12,788 bases of DNA from Clostridia bacterium (GTDB lineage Bacteria > Aerophobota > Aerophobia > Aerophobales > AE-B3A): positions 1-12,788 of the forward strand of contig JAUWRC010000029.1 in the NCBI GenBank assembly GCA_030610745.1, given 5' to 3'. The number at the start of each line of letters is the position of its first letter. Position 1 is the stretch's first letter. Of the stretch, positions 1 to 6,472 are shown in pieces. The notes below the pieces were generated by a model, which did no database searches, had not been told where the DNA came from, and was given only the letters and a program-made list of their open reading frames with translations. Made by a program: the position numbers and the translations under genes.

Positions 1-2
1 AC

Positions 3-125
3 AATATCTCTGTTTTTATAGAAAATAGTGATAAAGCAGAGAAAATTTGGATAAATAGACTCTTTGTTTGCGAAAGAAGTGTTGAACTTCCGTTCTTTAT
101 GTCAAAGAGCATTTCTTTAAATTAG
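3..125 (+). CDS. possible C-terminal end of an upstream gene (partial)
   Basis: One forward frame is open from the window edge to a TAG at 123-125 and gives about 40 residues, including ENSDKAEKIWINRLFVCE and ending in ISLN. The alternation of hydrophobic and polar residues would suit a beta-strand-rich C-terminus, but I recognise no family. A minus-strand frame beginning with an ATG near position 113 is also open to the window edge and cannot be excluded. The upstream sequence is needed to decide. This is the weakest coding call here. Confidence 0.25.
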   Translation, partial: NISVFIENSDKAEKIWINRLFVCERSVELPFFMSKSISLN

Positions 126-181
126 TTATGACACAGTCTGAATGACAGAAAGGAACGTACTTCACTGAATACTTACTATCA

Positions 182-251
182 ATGAACTATGAACAACGAA
201 CTACGAACAAAATTAACGAGATACGAGATACAAGCAACGAGCAACGAATTT
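182..251 (+). repeat. AACGA/ATACGAG-type short repeat tract before the adaptor gene
   Basis: The tract is built from short variants such as GAACAACGAA, CTACGAAC, AACGAGATACGAG and GCAACGAATTT. It ends exactly where the AGGAGG ribosome-binding site of the following gene begins (252-257). The same vocabulary recurs at 3579-3673, 4658-4692 and 12312-12339, and reverse-complemented at 3455-3489. The units are too short and too irregular for a CRISPR. They look like an expanding intergenic microsatellite-like family. Confidence 0.7.
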
Positions 252-262
252 AGGAGGATACT

Positions 263-1366
263 GTGAAGAAACGTTTTTTATGGCTCATAGTGATTGTTAT
301 TCTGGTCGGAGTTGGGGGTAGTTTATTTTATTTCTACAGGTTTCTTCCTTCCAGAAAGGAAAGGCTTGAGACTGAGCAGGTTGAGACGGTTGTTGTTGAA
401 AGAGGGGATATAGTCGCCCTGATTTCGGCTACTGGTTCCCTCCTCGCCGGTCAAGAAGCAGAGCTTAACTTTGGTATAGCCGGACGTATAGAGAAAATCA
501 ATGTTTCCGAGGGCGACTCTGTGGAAAAGGGAGATGTTCTAGCTCAATTAGAAGATGATGAGCAATTGCTCCTCGTCCTGCAGGCAGAAAATAATTTAGC
601 CAATGCTCTTTCAACGCTGGAATCTGCTAAGGTTAGCTCATCTCGGAATGTTATTGAGGAAAAAGAAAGGAAAGTAGAGGAGAGCCGCTTGCAGCTGCGT
701 TTGAAAAAGGAAGACATGGAGAAGGTAGATTTGAAAGCTCTCTTCTCAGGGATAGTCTCTAGAATTTATGCCAAAGAGGAAGAATCTGTATCAGCTTCAA
801 GAAATATTTTTCGAGTGGTAAGTAAGGATAAGATGTTCGCCCAGGTTAATGTGGACGAGATAGATATTATTCAGGTGGAGATTGGTCAGAAGGCAAGTAT
901 CAGTGTGGATGCTTATCCGGATGACCTCTTCCTGGGCAAGGTTGTCTCTATTGCTTCTGAGGCCACCAAAATGAGTGGTCTGGTGTTAATTGAAGTAAAG
1001 ATCGAACTGGAAGGCAGTTTTACTCATCTTAAGCCGGGACTCACTGCCTTGGCTGATATTATTACTCAAGAAGCAAGAAATGTTCTTATCCTGCCAGTGG
1101 AGGCTGTGAATGAGAAAGGTGGAAGATACTTTATGTCCGTTCCCAGTGAAGAGGGAGTTTCTTTGCCTCGAGAAATCATCACCGGAGTTTCTGACGGAGA
1201 TTTCATAGAAATAAAGAGTGGTTTAGAAGAGGGGGATTTAGTCCTTTCTCAGGGACTTCAAGCGATTATTGAGATGCGACAGGAACAAATGGAAAAAGGA
1301 GAAATGAATGAAATGCAAAAAATGAGAAATATAATGCCGCAAGGAAGAAAAATACTTATTAAGTAG
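263..1366 (+). CDS. HlyD/MacA-family periplasmic adaptor subunit of an efflux pump
   Basis: Membrane-fusion protein that would link an inner-membrane transporter to an outer-membrane channel. Residues 6-26 form one N-terminal membrane anchor (LWLIVIVILVGVGG) and the rest is periplasmic. Two half-lipoyl segments (about 71-101, with GRIEKINVSEGDSVEKGDVL, and about 157-187) flank a short charged coiled-coil hairpin. Beta-barrel and membrane-proximal domains follow (about 190-345). The GTG start is preceded by AGGAGG at 252-257 with a 5-nt spacer, so it is well supported. The length of 367 aa is normal for the family. The last 30 residues are odd, rich in Met, Glu and Gln with six Met between 338 and 358. 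The ATPase and permease follow on the same strand, which makes a MacA-type role likely. The substrate is unknown, and no TolC-type channel gene is visible in the window. Confidence 0.9.
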   Translation: MKKRFLWLIVIVILVGVGGSLFYFYRFLPSRKERLETEQVETVVVERGDIVALISATGSLLAGQEAELNFGIAGRIEKINVSEGDSVEKGDVLAQLEDDEQLLLVLQAENNLANALSTLESAKVSSSRNVIEEKERKVEESRLQLRLKKEDMEKVDLKALFSGIVSRIYAKEEESVSASRNIFRVVSKDKMFAQVNVDEIDIIQVEIGQKASISVDAYPDDLFLGKVVSIASEATKMSGLVLIEVKIELEGSFTHLKPGLTALADIITQEARNVLILPVEAVNEKGGRYFMSVPSEEGVSLPREIITGVSDGDFIEIKSGLEEGDLVLSQGLQAIIEMRQEQMEKGEMNEMQKMRNIMPQGRKILIK

Positions 1367-1425
1367 ACTACCTCCTTTTTCCAACTATAAGATAAGAATC
1401 TTTACGGAATATATAAGCGGCAAGC

Positions 1426-1560
1426 GGTAGCGGTCGGATTCATCCGACATTGTTTGGACCTGTGTCTGCCGTGCTCTGGTACAGGCAGCTAAATCAAACC
1501 GCTACTAGTGCGATAAATCAAACTGCTACTATACGCTAAACGCTATACGCTATACGCTAA
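1426..1560 (+). repeat. composite intergenic repeat with cloverleaf-like palindromes and TATACGCTA units
   Basis: The gap between adaptor and ATPase genes holds several repeats. GTAGCG (1427-1432) can pair with CGCTAC (1500-1505), enclosing a perfect hairpin GTCGGAT-TC-ATCCGAC (1433-1448) and a CTGCC/GGCAG hairpin (1466-1470 with 1484-1488). An 18-bp direct repeat, TAAATCAAACYGCTACTA, lies at 1490-1507 and 1514-1531. From 1529 the tract becomes ACGCTATACGCTA-type units, whose reverse complement recurs at 12148-12169. The first 25 bp (1426-1450) recur at 3533-3557 with one change. Confidence 0.65.
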
Positions 1561-1577
1561 AAATAGGGAGCTAAACT

Positions 1578-2252
1578 ATGCTTAAAGTAGTAGATGTCAA
1601 AAAAACTTACCAAATGGGCAAGACAGAATTAGAGGTTTTGCATGGGGTAAGCTTAGAGATAAAAGATGGAGAATTTGTCTGTATTACAGGGCCCTCTGGC
1701 TCGGGTAAATCAACTCTCATGCATATTATTGGCTGTCTGGATAGGCCAACATTGGGTAAACTCTTCCTTGATGACAAGGAAATAGGAAGACTGGATGATC
1801 GTACGCTGGCTGAAATAAGGAATAAAAAGATAGGTTTTGTCTTCCAGCAATTTAACCTTCTTCCCAGAGCTACTGCTCTGCACAATGTTGAGCTTCCTCT
1901 CATTTATGGAGGAGCGAGTCCAAAAGAAAGAGTTAAAAGAGCTAATCTAGCTTTAGAGAAAGTAGAATTAAGTGATAGGATCCATCACCGACCCTCCGAG
2001 CTCTCTGGAGGAGAAAGGCAAAGAGTAGCCATAGCCAGGGCCCTGGTTAATAATCCTTCCTTTATTTTAGCTGATGAGCCCACAGGAAATCTTGATACCA
2101 AAACAGGAGACATCATTCTAAAACTTTTTCAGAAACTAAACAAAGAAGGACACGCCATTGTTATGGTTACCCATGAGAGGTATGTAACCGAATACTCAGG
2201 GAGAACAATTCACCTCAAGGATGGGTTGATCGAGGAAAAGAATGAATCTTAA
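1578..2252 (+). CDS. MacB/LolD-type ABC transporter ATP-binding protein
   Basis: Cytoplasmic ATPase that powers the permease encoded next. All ABC motifs are present: Walker A GPSGSGKST (38-46), Q-loop Q90/Q91 in FVFQQFNLLP, signature LSGGERQRV (142-150), Walker B FILADE with catalytic E167, D-loop NLD (171-173) and H-loop H199. The FQQFNLLP and GNLDTKTG stretches are typical of the MacB/LolD/FtsE (3.A.1.122/125-like) branch rather than importers. The length of 224 aa is standard for a stand-alone subunit. AGGGAG (1565-1570) precedes the ATG. The permease start lies 11 nt inside the end of this gene, so the two are probably translationally coupled. Together they correspond to a MacB split into two polypeptides. 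Confidence 0.95.
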   Translation: MLKVVDVKKTYQMGKTELEVLHGVSLEIKDGEFVCITGPSGSGKSTLMHIIGCLDRPTLGKLFLDDKEIGRLDDRTLAEIRNKKIGFVFQQFNLLPRATALHNVELPLIYGGASPKERVKRANLALEKVELSDRIHHRPSELSGGERQRVAIARALVNNPSFILADEPTGNLDTKTGDIILKLFQKLNKEGHAIVMVTHERYVTEYSGRTIHLKDGLIEEKNES

Positions 2253-3456
2253 CGAGAGTTTTCGAAGTGCCTGGACAGGATTAAGTGCCAATAAGACAAG
2301 GTCATTTCTTTCTGCACTGGGAATTATTATTGGAATAGCTGCTGTTATAGCTATTATGTCCCTGACTAGAGGCTCACAACAGATGATTCTTGAAAGCATC
2401 CAGGGCCTGGGAACAAATCTCATTGTTGTCACTCCGGGAAAATGGGGGGGTGCTGCTGGCAGAGTAGCTCAAAAAATTAGCGACCTTTTTACTATTGAGG
2501 ATGGAGAGAGAATTTTAAGCAAATGCAGTGCTGTGAAAAACGTTGTCCCTACAGTGAGCAGGCAACTGCTGCTTCAGTATAAAGATAAGAATGCTCAAAT
2601 TACGGTGAATGGGGTGACTCCTGAATATCAATCTGTATTAAATTTCTGGGTAGAAAGGGGTAGATTTATTGATGATGAAGACATGAAAGCTTCTCGCAGT
2701 GTTATAGTGCTTGGTCAGAATGCAGCCAGTGACCTATTCGAGGAAGAGGATCCGGTGGGCAGGAGTGTTACCATAAATACGGCCCTGAGTAAATATAGAT
2801 TCAGAGTTATTGGGGTGATGGAGTCAAAGGGACAGGTTATGTTTTCTAATTTTGATGACCAGACCTTTATACCCATTACCAGTGCTCAAAGAAGGCTTAT
2901 GCAGATTAAATATGTTAATTCCTTCTATGTGGAAGCCAAAGATGAGGATAGCTCTGATGAAGCAGTGAAACAGATTGATGCTGTCCTTTATCAAAAATAT
3001 GGAGATGATGAGAAATATAATATTATGAGCCAGGAGGAGATTCTTTCCACCATGGAGTCGGTTATGGGGATTATGACCATTATGCTGGCAGGCATCGCTG
3101 CCATTTCACTTCTGGTAGGAGGAATCGGTATTATGAACATTATGCTGGTCTCAGTTGCTGAAAGAACGAGAGAAATTGGTATCAGGATGGCTGTAGGGGC
3201 TAAAAGAGCCGATATCTTACTTCAATTTTTATGGGAATCAATATTCCTTTGCCTTATTGGGGGAGCAATAGGAATATTTGCCGGGTGGCTGGGGTCTAGA
3301 ATTGTGGGAGCCATTGGGGGATTATCTACTCTTATATCTCTGGATGCTGTGGTTATGGCTCTTGGTTTTTCCATGGCTATAGGTTTATTCTTTGGCATGT
3401 ATCCGGCCAACAAAGCCTCCAAGTTAAACCCTGTTGAGGCATTGAGATATGAGTAA
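2242..3456 (+). CDS. MacB/FtsX-type ABC transporter permease
   Basis: Inner-membrane permease of the tripartite efflux pump. It has one N-terminal transmembrane helix (about 20-44, ALGIIIGIAAVIAIM), a large MacB-type periplasmic core domain (about 45-270), then three C-terminal helices (about 276-301, 334-356 and 368-388). This is the four-helix FtsX/MacB topology. The cytoplasmic coupling segment VAERTREIGIRMAVGAKR between helices 2 and 3 is the FtsX-superfamily hallmark, and the end PANKASKLNPVEALRYE is also family-typical. The ATG lies inside the ATPase gene (11-nt overlap), with GAGG at 2232-2235 upstream. The 404-aa length is normal. MacB-type pumps move peptides, macrolides or lipoproteins by a mechanotransmission mechanism; which of these applies here cannot be told. 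Confidence 0.95.
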   Translation: MNLNESFRSAWTGLSANKTRSFLSALGIIIGIAAVIAIMSLTRGSQQMILESIQGLGTNLIVVTPGKWGGAAGRVAQKISDLFTIEDGERILSKCSAVKNVVPTVSRQLLLQYKDKNAQITVNGVTPEYQSVLNFWVERGRFIDDEDMKASRSVIVLGQNAASDLFEEEDPVGRSVTINTALSKYRFRVIGVMESKGQVMFSNFDDQTFIPITSAQRRLMQIKYVNSFYVEAKDEDSSDEAVKQIDAVLYQKYGDDEKYNIMSQEEILSTMESVMGIMTIMLAGIAAISLLVGGIGIMNIMLVSVAERTREIGIRMAVGAKRADILLQFLWESIFLCLIGGAIGIFAGWLGSRIVGAIGGLSTLISLDAVVMALGFSMAIGLFFGMYPANKASKLNPVEALRYE

Positions 3457-3489
3457 TTTCGTTGTTCGTCGCTCGTTGTTCGTATCTCG
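3455..3489 (-). repeat. 35-bp repeat, inverted partner of 4658-4692
   Basis: The sequence starts at the last two bases of the permease stop codon. Its reverse complement matches 4658-4692 at 32 of 35 positions by direct comparison. With that copy it forms an inverted pair enclosing mutM, about 1.2 kb apart. The units are CGAGATACGAAC, AACGAGCGACG and AACAACGAA. Confidence 0.75.
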
Positions 3490-3532
3490 GAAAAGCTGTA
3501 AGGATCAAAGGATTAGAGGAGTAAAGGATTAA

Positions 3533-3557
3533 GGTAGCGGTCGGATTTATCCGACAT
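3533..3557 (+). repeat. second copy of the GGTAGCGGTCGGAT palindromic repeat
   Basis: These 25 bp are identical to 1426-1450 except for T instead of C in the two-base loop. The core is the inverted repeat GTCGGAT-TT-ATCCGAC (3540-3555). Just upstream, AAAGGATTA occurs twice (3507-3515 and 3524-3532), which looks like a further small repeat. No gene is evident in the surrounding 222-bp gap. Confidence 0.65.
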
Positions 3558-3578
3558 CGGACTTCGACTGTTTTTATC

Positions 3579-3673
3579 GACGAAATACGATGTGCGACAT
3601 ACGGAATACGAACAAAATGATGGTTTTGAGTTTTTTTACGAGATACGAACAACGGGATACGAGATACGGATTT
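3579..3673 (+). repeat. ATACGA/AACGAGATACG-type repeat tract before mutM
   Basis: Degenerate units such as GAAATACGA, GGAATACGAACAA, ACGAGATACGAACAACGG and GATACGAGATACGGATTTG run to within a few bases of the mutM start. The tract belongs to the same family as the one at 182-251. Confidence 0.6.
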
Positions 3674-3678
3674 GAACA

Positions 3679-4500
3679 ATGCCTGAATTGCCAGAAGTAG
3701 AGACAATAAGGCAGGGCCTGGAAGAAAGAGTAAAAGGGAAAAGAATAGAGAAAGTCCTCATAAAAAATGAAAAGCCTATAAAGCTTCCTTCCCCGACTGA
3801 GTTTGTTAAGAGGATAGAAGGAAAAGTAATAGGTGAAATTAGGCGAAGAGGAAAATACTTAATTTTGAGCCTGGACTCAAAAGATAATCTGGTTATTCAT
3901 CTGAAATTAACTGGTCGGCTGCTCTATTCACAGAAAAGAGAGGAGCCAGATTATACCCGTATAATCTTTATCTTTCAAGACCAAACTCAGCTTAGTTTCA
4001 CTGATATACGCGGCTTTGGAGGCCTTTGGTTAGCTTCGGATGAGGAGCTCGGGATGGTTGCTTCCTTGCAGAATTTAGGGCCTGAGCCTTTAGAGAAAGA
4101 TTTTACAGTAAATAGATTTAAAGAGCTTTTAAAAGGAAAAAGAGGCAGGATTAAACCTCTTTTAATGGATCAAACATTTATTGCTGGAATTGGCAATATC
4201 TATGCCCAGGAGGCACTTTTTCTGGCAGGAATCCACCCCAAAAGAAGCCCTTCCAGTTTGATTGACAAGGAAATAGAGAGTTTATATAATAATTTACTCA
4301 GTGTCTTACAAGAAGCTATTTCTTATGGCGGTTCCTCAGTAGATGCTTATGTGGACTTAAACGGAAAGAAAGGGAGTTATGAATCGCATCTAAGGGTTTA
4401 CGGGCGAGCAGGAAAGGACTGTTCTAGATGTGGGGCAGTCATAGAAAGAGTGAAGATGGCAGGAAGGGGCACTTATTTTTGCCCTCATTGCCAGAAATAG
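3679..4500 (+). CDS. mutM: formamidopyrimidine-DNA glycosylase / AP lyase (Fpg)
   Basis: Bifunctional base-excision repair enzyme that removes 8-oxoguanine and formamidopyrimidines and nicks the abasic site by beta,delta-elimination. The N-terminus MPELPEVE places catalytic Pro2 and Glu3 after the initiator Met, which fixes the start. K59 (RRRGKYL) corresponds to the conserved Lys of the N-terminal domain. The helix-two-turn-helix region includes KPLLMDQTFIAGIGNIYAQE. The lesion-recognition loop region reads DAYVDLNGKKGSYESHLRVY. The C-terminal zinc finger has Cys248, Cys251, Cys268 and Cys271, with R263 as the DNA-contacting finger Arg. The length of 273 aa is normal. There is no good Shine-Dalgarno before the ATG, only GGAT followed by TTGAAC. 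The gene stands alone between repeat tracts and looks monocistronic. Confidence 0.97.
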   Translation: MPELPEVETIRQGLEERVKGKRIEKVLIKNEKPIKLPSPTEFVKRIEGKVIGEIRRRGKYLILSLDSKDNLVIHLKLTGRLLYSQKREEPDYTRIIFIFQDQTQLSFTDIRGFGGLWLASDEELGMVASLQNLGPEPLEKDFTVNRFKELLKGKRGRIKPLLMDQTFIAGIGNIYAQEALFLAGIHPKRSPSSLIDKEIESLYNNLLSVLQEAISYGGSSVDAYVDLNGKKGSYESHLRVYGRAGKDCSRCGAVIERVKMAGRGTYFCPHCQK

Positions 4501-4541
4501 TGAATGGTTGTTCGTGAATGGTGAATCGTAATTCCGTGTTT

Positions 4542-4646
4542 GTCATTGCGAGCGAGGCGTAGCCGAGCGTGGAAGATTGCTTCGCTCTGCTCGCAATGAC
4601 AATGAGATTGCTTCTTCGCGAACTAAAGTTCGCTCCTCGCAATGAC
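4542..4646 (+). repeat. REP-like palindromic element (GTCATTGCGAGC family)
   Basis: GTCATTGCGAGC (4542-4553) pairs perfectly with GCTCGCAATGAC (4589-4600). A second partial unit follows from GATTGCTTC (4606) to CTCGCAATGAC (4636-4646) and contains its own hairpin GCGAAC-TAAA-GTTCGC (4618-4633). The first arm recurs reverse-complemented at 12246-12276 with two mismatches over about 30 bp. Sequences of the ATTGCGAG type are known as scattered intergenic palindromes in many bacterial genomes. A role as a transcript-end structure for mutM is possible but unproven. Confidence 0.75.
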
Positions 4647-4657
4647 ATCCAACAATT

Positions 4658-4692
4658 CGAGATGCGAGCAACGAGCGACGAACAACGAATTT
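4658..4692 (+). repeat. 35-bp repeat directly upstream of the protease ribosome-binding site
   Basis: This copy is the reverse-complement match of 3455-3489 (32 of 35). It ends in AACAACGAATTT, three bases before the AAGGAGGG ribosome-binding site (4695-4702). The ending is the same as the AACGAATTT + AGGAGG arrangement at 244-257. Confidence 0.75.
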
Positions 4693-4706
4693 AAAAGGAG
4701 GGTTTG

Positions 4707-6287
4707 ATGTTTAAACGTTTAAGAGCGGCGAAAATTTTTCGTTTTCCTTTTTTTATCTGGGTATCTCTTTCAGGATTGTTAGTGGTAGTGGGAATAGGTT
4801 TAATTTCCCTGGGTTACCCCGCCCCAGCCATTGAACTAGAAAAGTTGGAGGGATCTCTTTACCAGGAGAGTACAGAGTTTCATCCCATCGCTCCTGATAG
4901 TCTCCAGGGAATGATGATTGAAGCAATAGAGACAGTGACTCCAGCTGTGGTAAGGATTGATACAGAAAGAACGGAGACAGTTGAATCCTTGGGATTTGGT
5001 CAGAGTCCCTTTGATGAATTCTTTTACCATTTCTTCGAGCAACTTCCAGAAGAAAAAAAGTTTACCCGAGAAGGTCTTGGCTCAGGAATGCTCATACATG
5101 AAGATGGCTATATTTTGACTAACGAGCACGTTATCCATGAGGTAGATAAAGATAAAATTACAGTTACTCTCTCAGATGGACGTACTTTAAAGGCGGAAAT
5201 TGTGGAAGCAGACAAGGATTCGGACATAGCTATACTAAAGGTTCCGGGAAATAGCTTTTCTGTAGTCAAGCTGGGTGATTCTGATGCCGTAAAAGTGGGA
5301 GAGTGGGTACTGACACTTGGTTATCCTTATGGATTTGACCTTTCTCGGTTAAAAGAAGAGTGCAAACCTACAGTAACAGCAGGAATAATTAGCGCTCTGG
5401 ATAGAGCAATGCCAGCCAGTACAGGAGAAGAGGCAAGATATTATAGCGGTTTAATTCAAACCGATGCCTCTATTAACAGAGGTAATAGTGGAGGACCTCT
5501 GATAAACATCTATGGAGAGGTTATCGGAATCAATGCTGTTATTTTAACTCCCTCAGGAGGCTCCATTGGAATGGGTTTTGCTGTGCCTATTGATAAGGTG
5601 AAAAGGACATTAGATAGTCTGGTAGAATATGGAGAAATAAGATGGCCCTGGATAGGAATCCTCATGGAGGAACTTACCGAAGAGCTCTCAGAAGAATTAG
5701 GAATAGAAAAAGGTGTAAGGATATCGGTTGAGCCGGATAGCCCAGCCGAGAAGGCAGGAGTTCAGCCGGGAGACATCCTAATAAAAATTAATGGTAAAGA
5801 AATAGGATCATCCCTAGAAGTTAAAGAAGAGGTTCTTAAGGCAGATATCGGAGAAAAAATAATTCTAACTGTGAGAAGAAACGGAGAAGAATTAGAGATA
5901 TCTATTATCACAATCCAAAAAGGAGAAGTAGAAGAAGGAGAGGAAGAAGAAGTTACCCCTGCAGAAGAAGAATTTGTAAAGGATGAACTTATAGGGGTAG
6001 AGGTTAGAAATATTACCCCGGAGCTAAAGAAAGAATACAAGCTGCTAAAAGGAGAAGAAGGGGTGGTAATTACTGGTGTGGGAAGAGAAAGCCCAGTCTA
6101 TAAAGTGGGAATGAGTGCAGGTGATGTCATAAAAGAAATCGAGGGTGAGCCCATAAAAGATTTAAATGATTTTAAAGCAGCTATGGAAAAAATAAAACCG
6201 GGAGACGAAATTCTTGTAAAAGTACATCGCAGAATAGGGAATAGGTGGTGGAGTATCCCTCCCATCAAAATACCCACTCAGAAATAA
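4707..6287 (+). CDS. htrA: HtrA/Do-type serine protease, membrane-anchored, with two PDZ domains
   Basis: Envelope quality-control protease of the S1C (DegP/DegQ) family. Residues 13-36 are a hydrophobic anchor or uncleaved signal, placing the enzyme in the periplasm. The catalytic triad is H141 (TNEHVI), D173 (DSDIA) and S261 (NRGNSGGP). PDZ1 spans about 310-402 and PDZ2 about 430-510, separated by a very acidic linker (about 406-425, with EEGEEEEV). I chose the ATG at 4707 because AAGGAGGG (4695-4702) gives a normal spacer; a TTG one codon earlier would sit only 2-3 nt from it. The 526 aa are slightly longer than DegP. An insert of about ten residues (DLSRLKEECK, about 211-220) separates the GYPYG loop from TVTAGI, and TDASINRGNSGG has Arg where Pro is usual. 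No regulatory sigma-E-like site was recognised. Confidence 0.96.
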   Translation: MFKRLRAAKIFRFPFFIWVSLSGLLVVVGIGLISLGYPAPAIELEKLEGSLYQESTEFHPIAPDSLQGMMIEAIETVTPAVVRIDTERTETVESLGFGQSPFDEFFYHFFEQLPEEKKFTREGLGSGMLIHEDGYILTNEHVIHEVDKDKITVTLSDGRTLKAEIVEADKDSDIAILKVPGNSFSVVKLGDSDAVKVGEWVLTLGYPYGFDLSRLKEECKPTVTAGIISALDRAMPASTGEEARYYSGLIQTDASINRGNSGGPLINIYGEVIGINAVILTPSGGSIGMGFAVPIDKVKRTLDSLVEYGEIRWPWIGILMEELTEELSEELGIEKGVRISVEPDSPAEKAGVQPGDILIKINGKEIGSSLEVKEEVLKADIGEKIILTVRRNGEELEISIITIQKGEVEEGEEEEVTPAEEEFVKDELIGVEVRNITPELKKEYKLLKGEEGVVITGVGRESPVYKVGMSAGDVIKEIEGEPIKDLNDFKAAMEKIKPGDEILVKVHRRIGNRWWSIPPIKIPTQK

Positions 6288-6459
6288 AAAAAGGGGACAG
6301 GCTACTTTTTAGGAAAGATTTTAGCAATGCCGAGAATTGCAAGAGATTCAGTTGGCAGTAAAAGCGAGTATGCCAAAGCCTTGGTTCAGAATATGCCTTA
6401 GGCCTCGTGAATGTCTTAAAAAAAGAAGATAAACGAAAAAAGTAGCCTGTCCCCTTTTT
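6288..6459. mobile_element. 172-bp MITE-like element with perfect 23-bp terminal inverted repeats
   Basis: Left end 6288-6310 and right end 6437-6459 are perfect reverse complements, with core GGGGACAGGCTAC flanked by five A and five T. The 126-bp interior has a short frame starting MPRIAR. As I recall the family, MPRIAR is how many REP-associated Y1 (IS200-like) transposases begin, and GGGGACAGGCTAC-type ends flank such genes. I read this as an internally deleted, non-autonomous derivative. The transcript could fold into a 23-bp stem followed by U's and might attenuate read-through from the protease gene into argS. GAAATAAA occurs at both flanks (6281-6288 and 6466-6473). Confidence 0.7.
6327..6401 (+). 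pseudogene. REP-associated Y1 transposase remnant inside the MITE-like element
   Basis: The frame reads MPRIARDSVGSKSEYAKALV and then QNMP before a TAG. MPRIAR resembles the usual N-terminus of REP-associated transposases; the catalytic HxH and Tyr region is missing altogether. Removing one T near 6398 would extend the end to MPRPRECLKKRR and a TAA, which would suit a basic C-terminal tail, so both a large internal deletion and a frameshift are plausible. Assignment to the family rests on the six-residue start and the element's ends only. Confidence 0.4.
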
Positions 6460-6472
6460 AAAGACGAAATAA

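Noticed and set aside
182..251. Clustered short repeats that could be taken for a CRISPR array
   Set aside because: The units are 7-12 bp, irregular and adjacent, with no constant repeat length, no spacers and no cas genes nearby.
1364..1376. GTAG-A-CTAC followed by CTCCTTTTT after the adaptor gene as a terminator
   Set aside because: A 4-bp stem with a single-base loop is not stable, and the T-run is displaced from it by CTC.
1427..1505. Cloverleaf-like fold as a tRNA gene
   Set aside because: It has no T-loop consensus, no 7-bp anticodon loop and no acceptor stem of proper length, and part of it recurs as a dispersed repeat.
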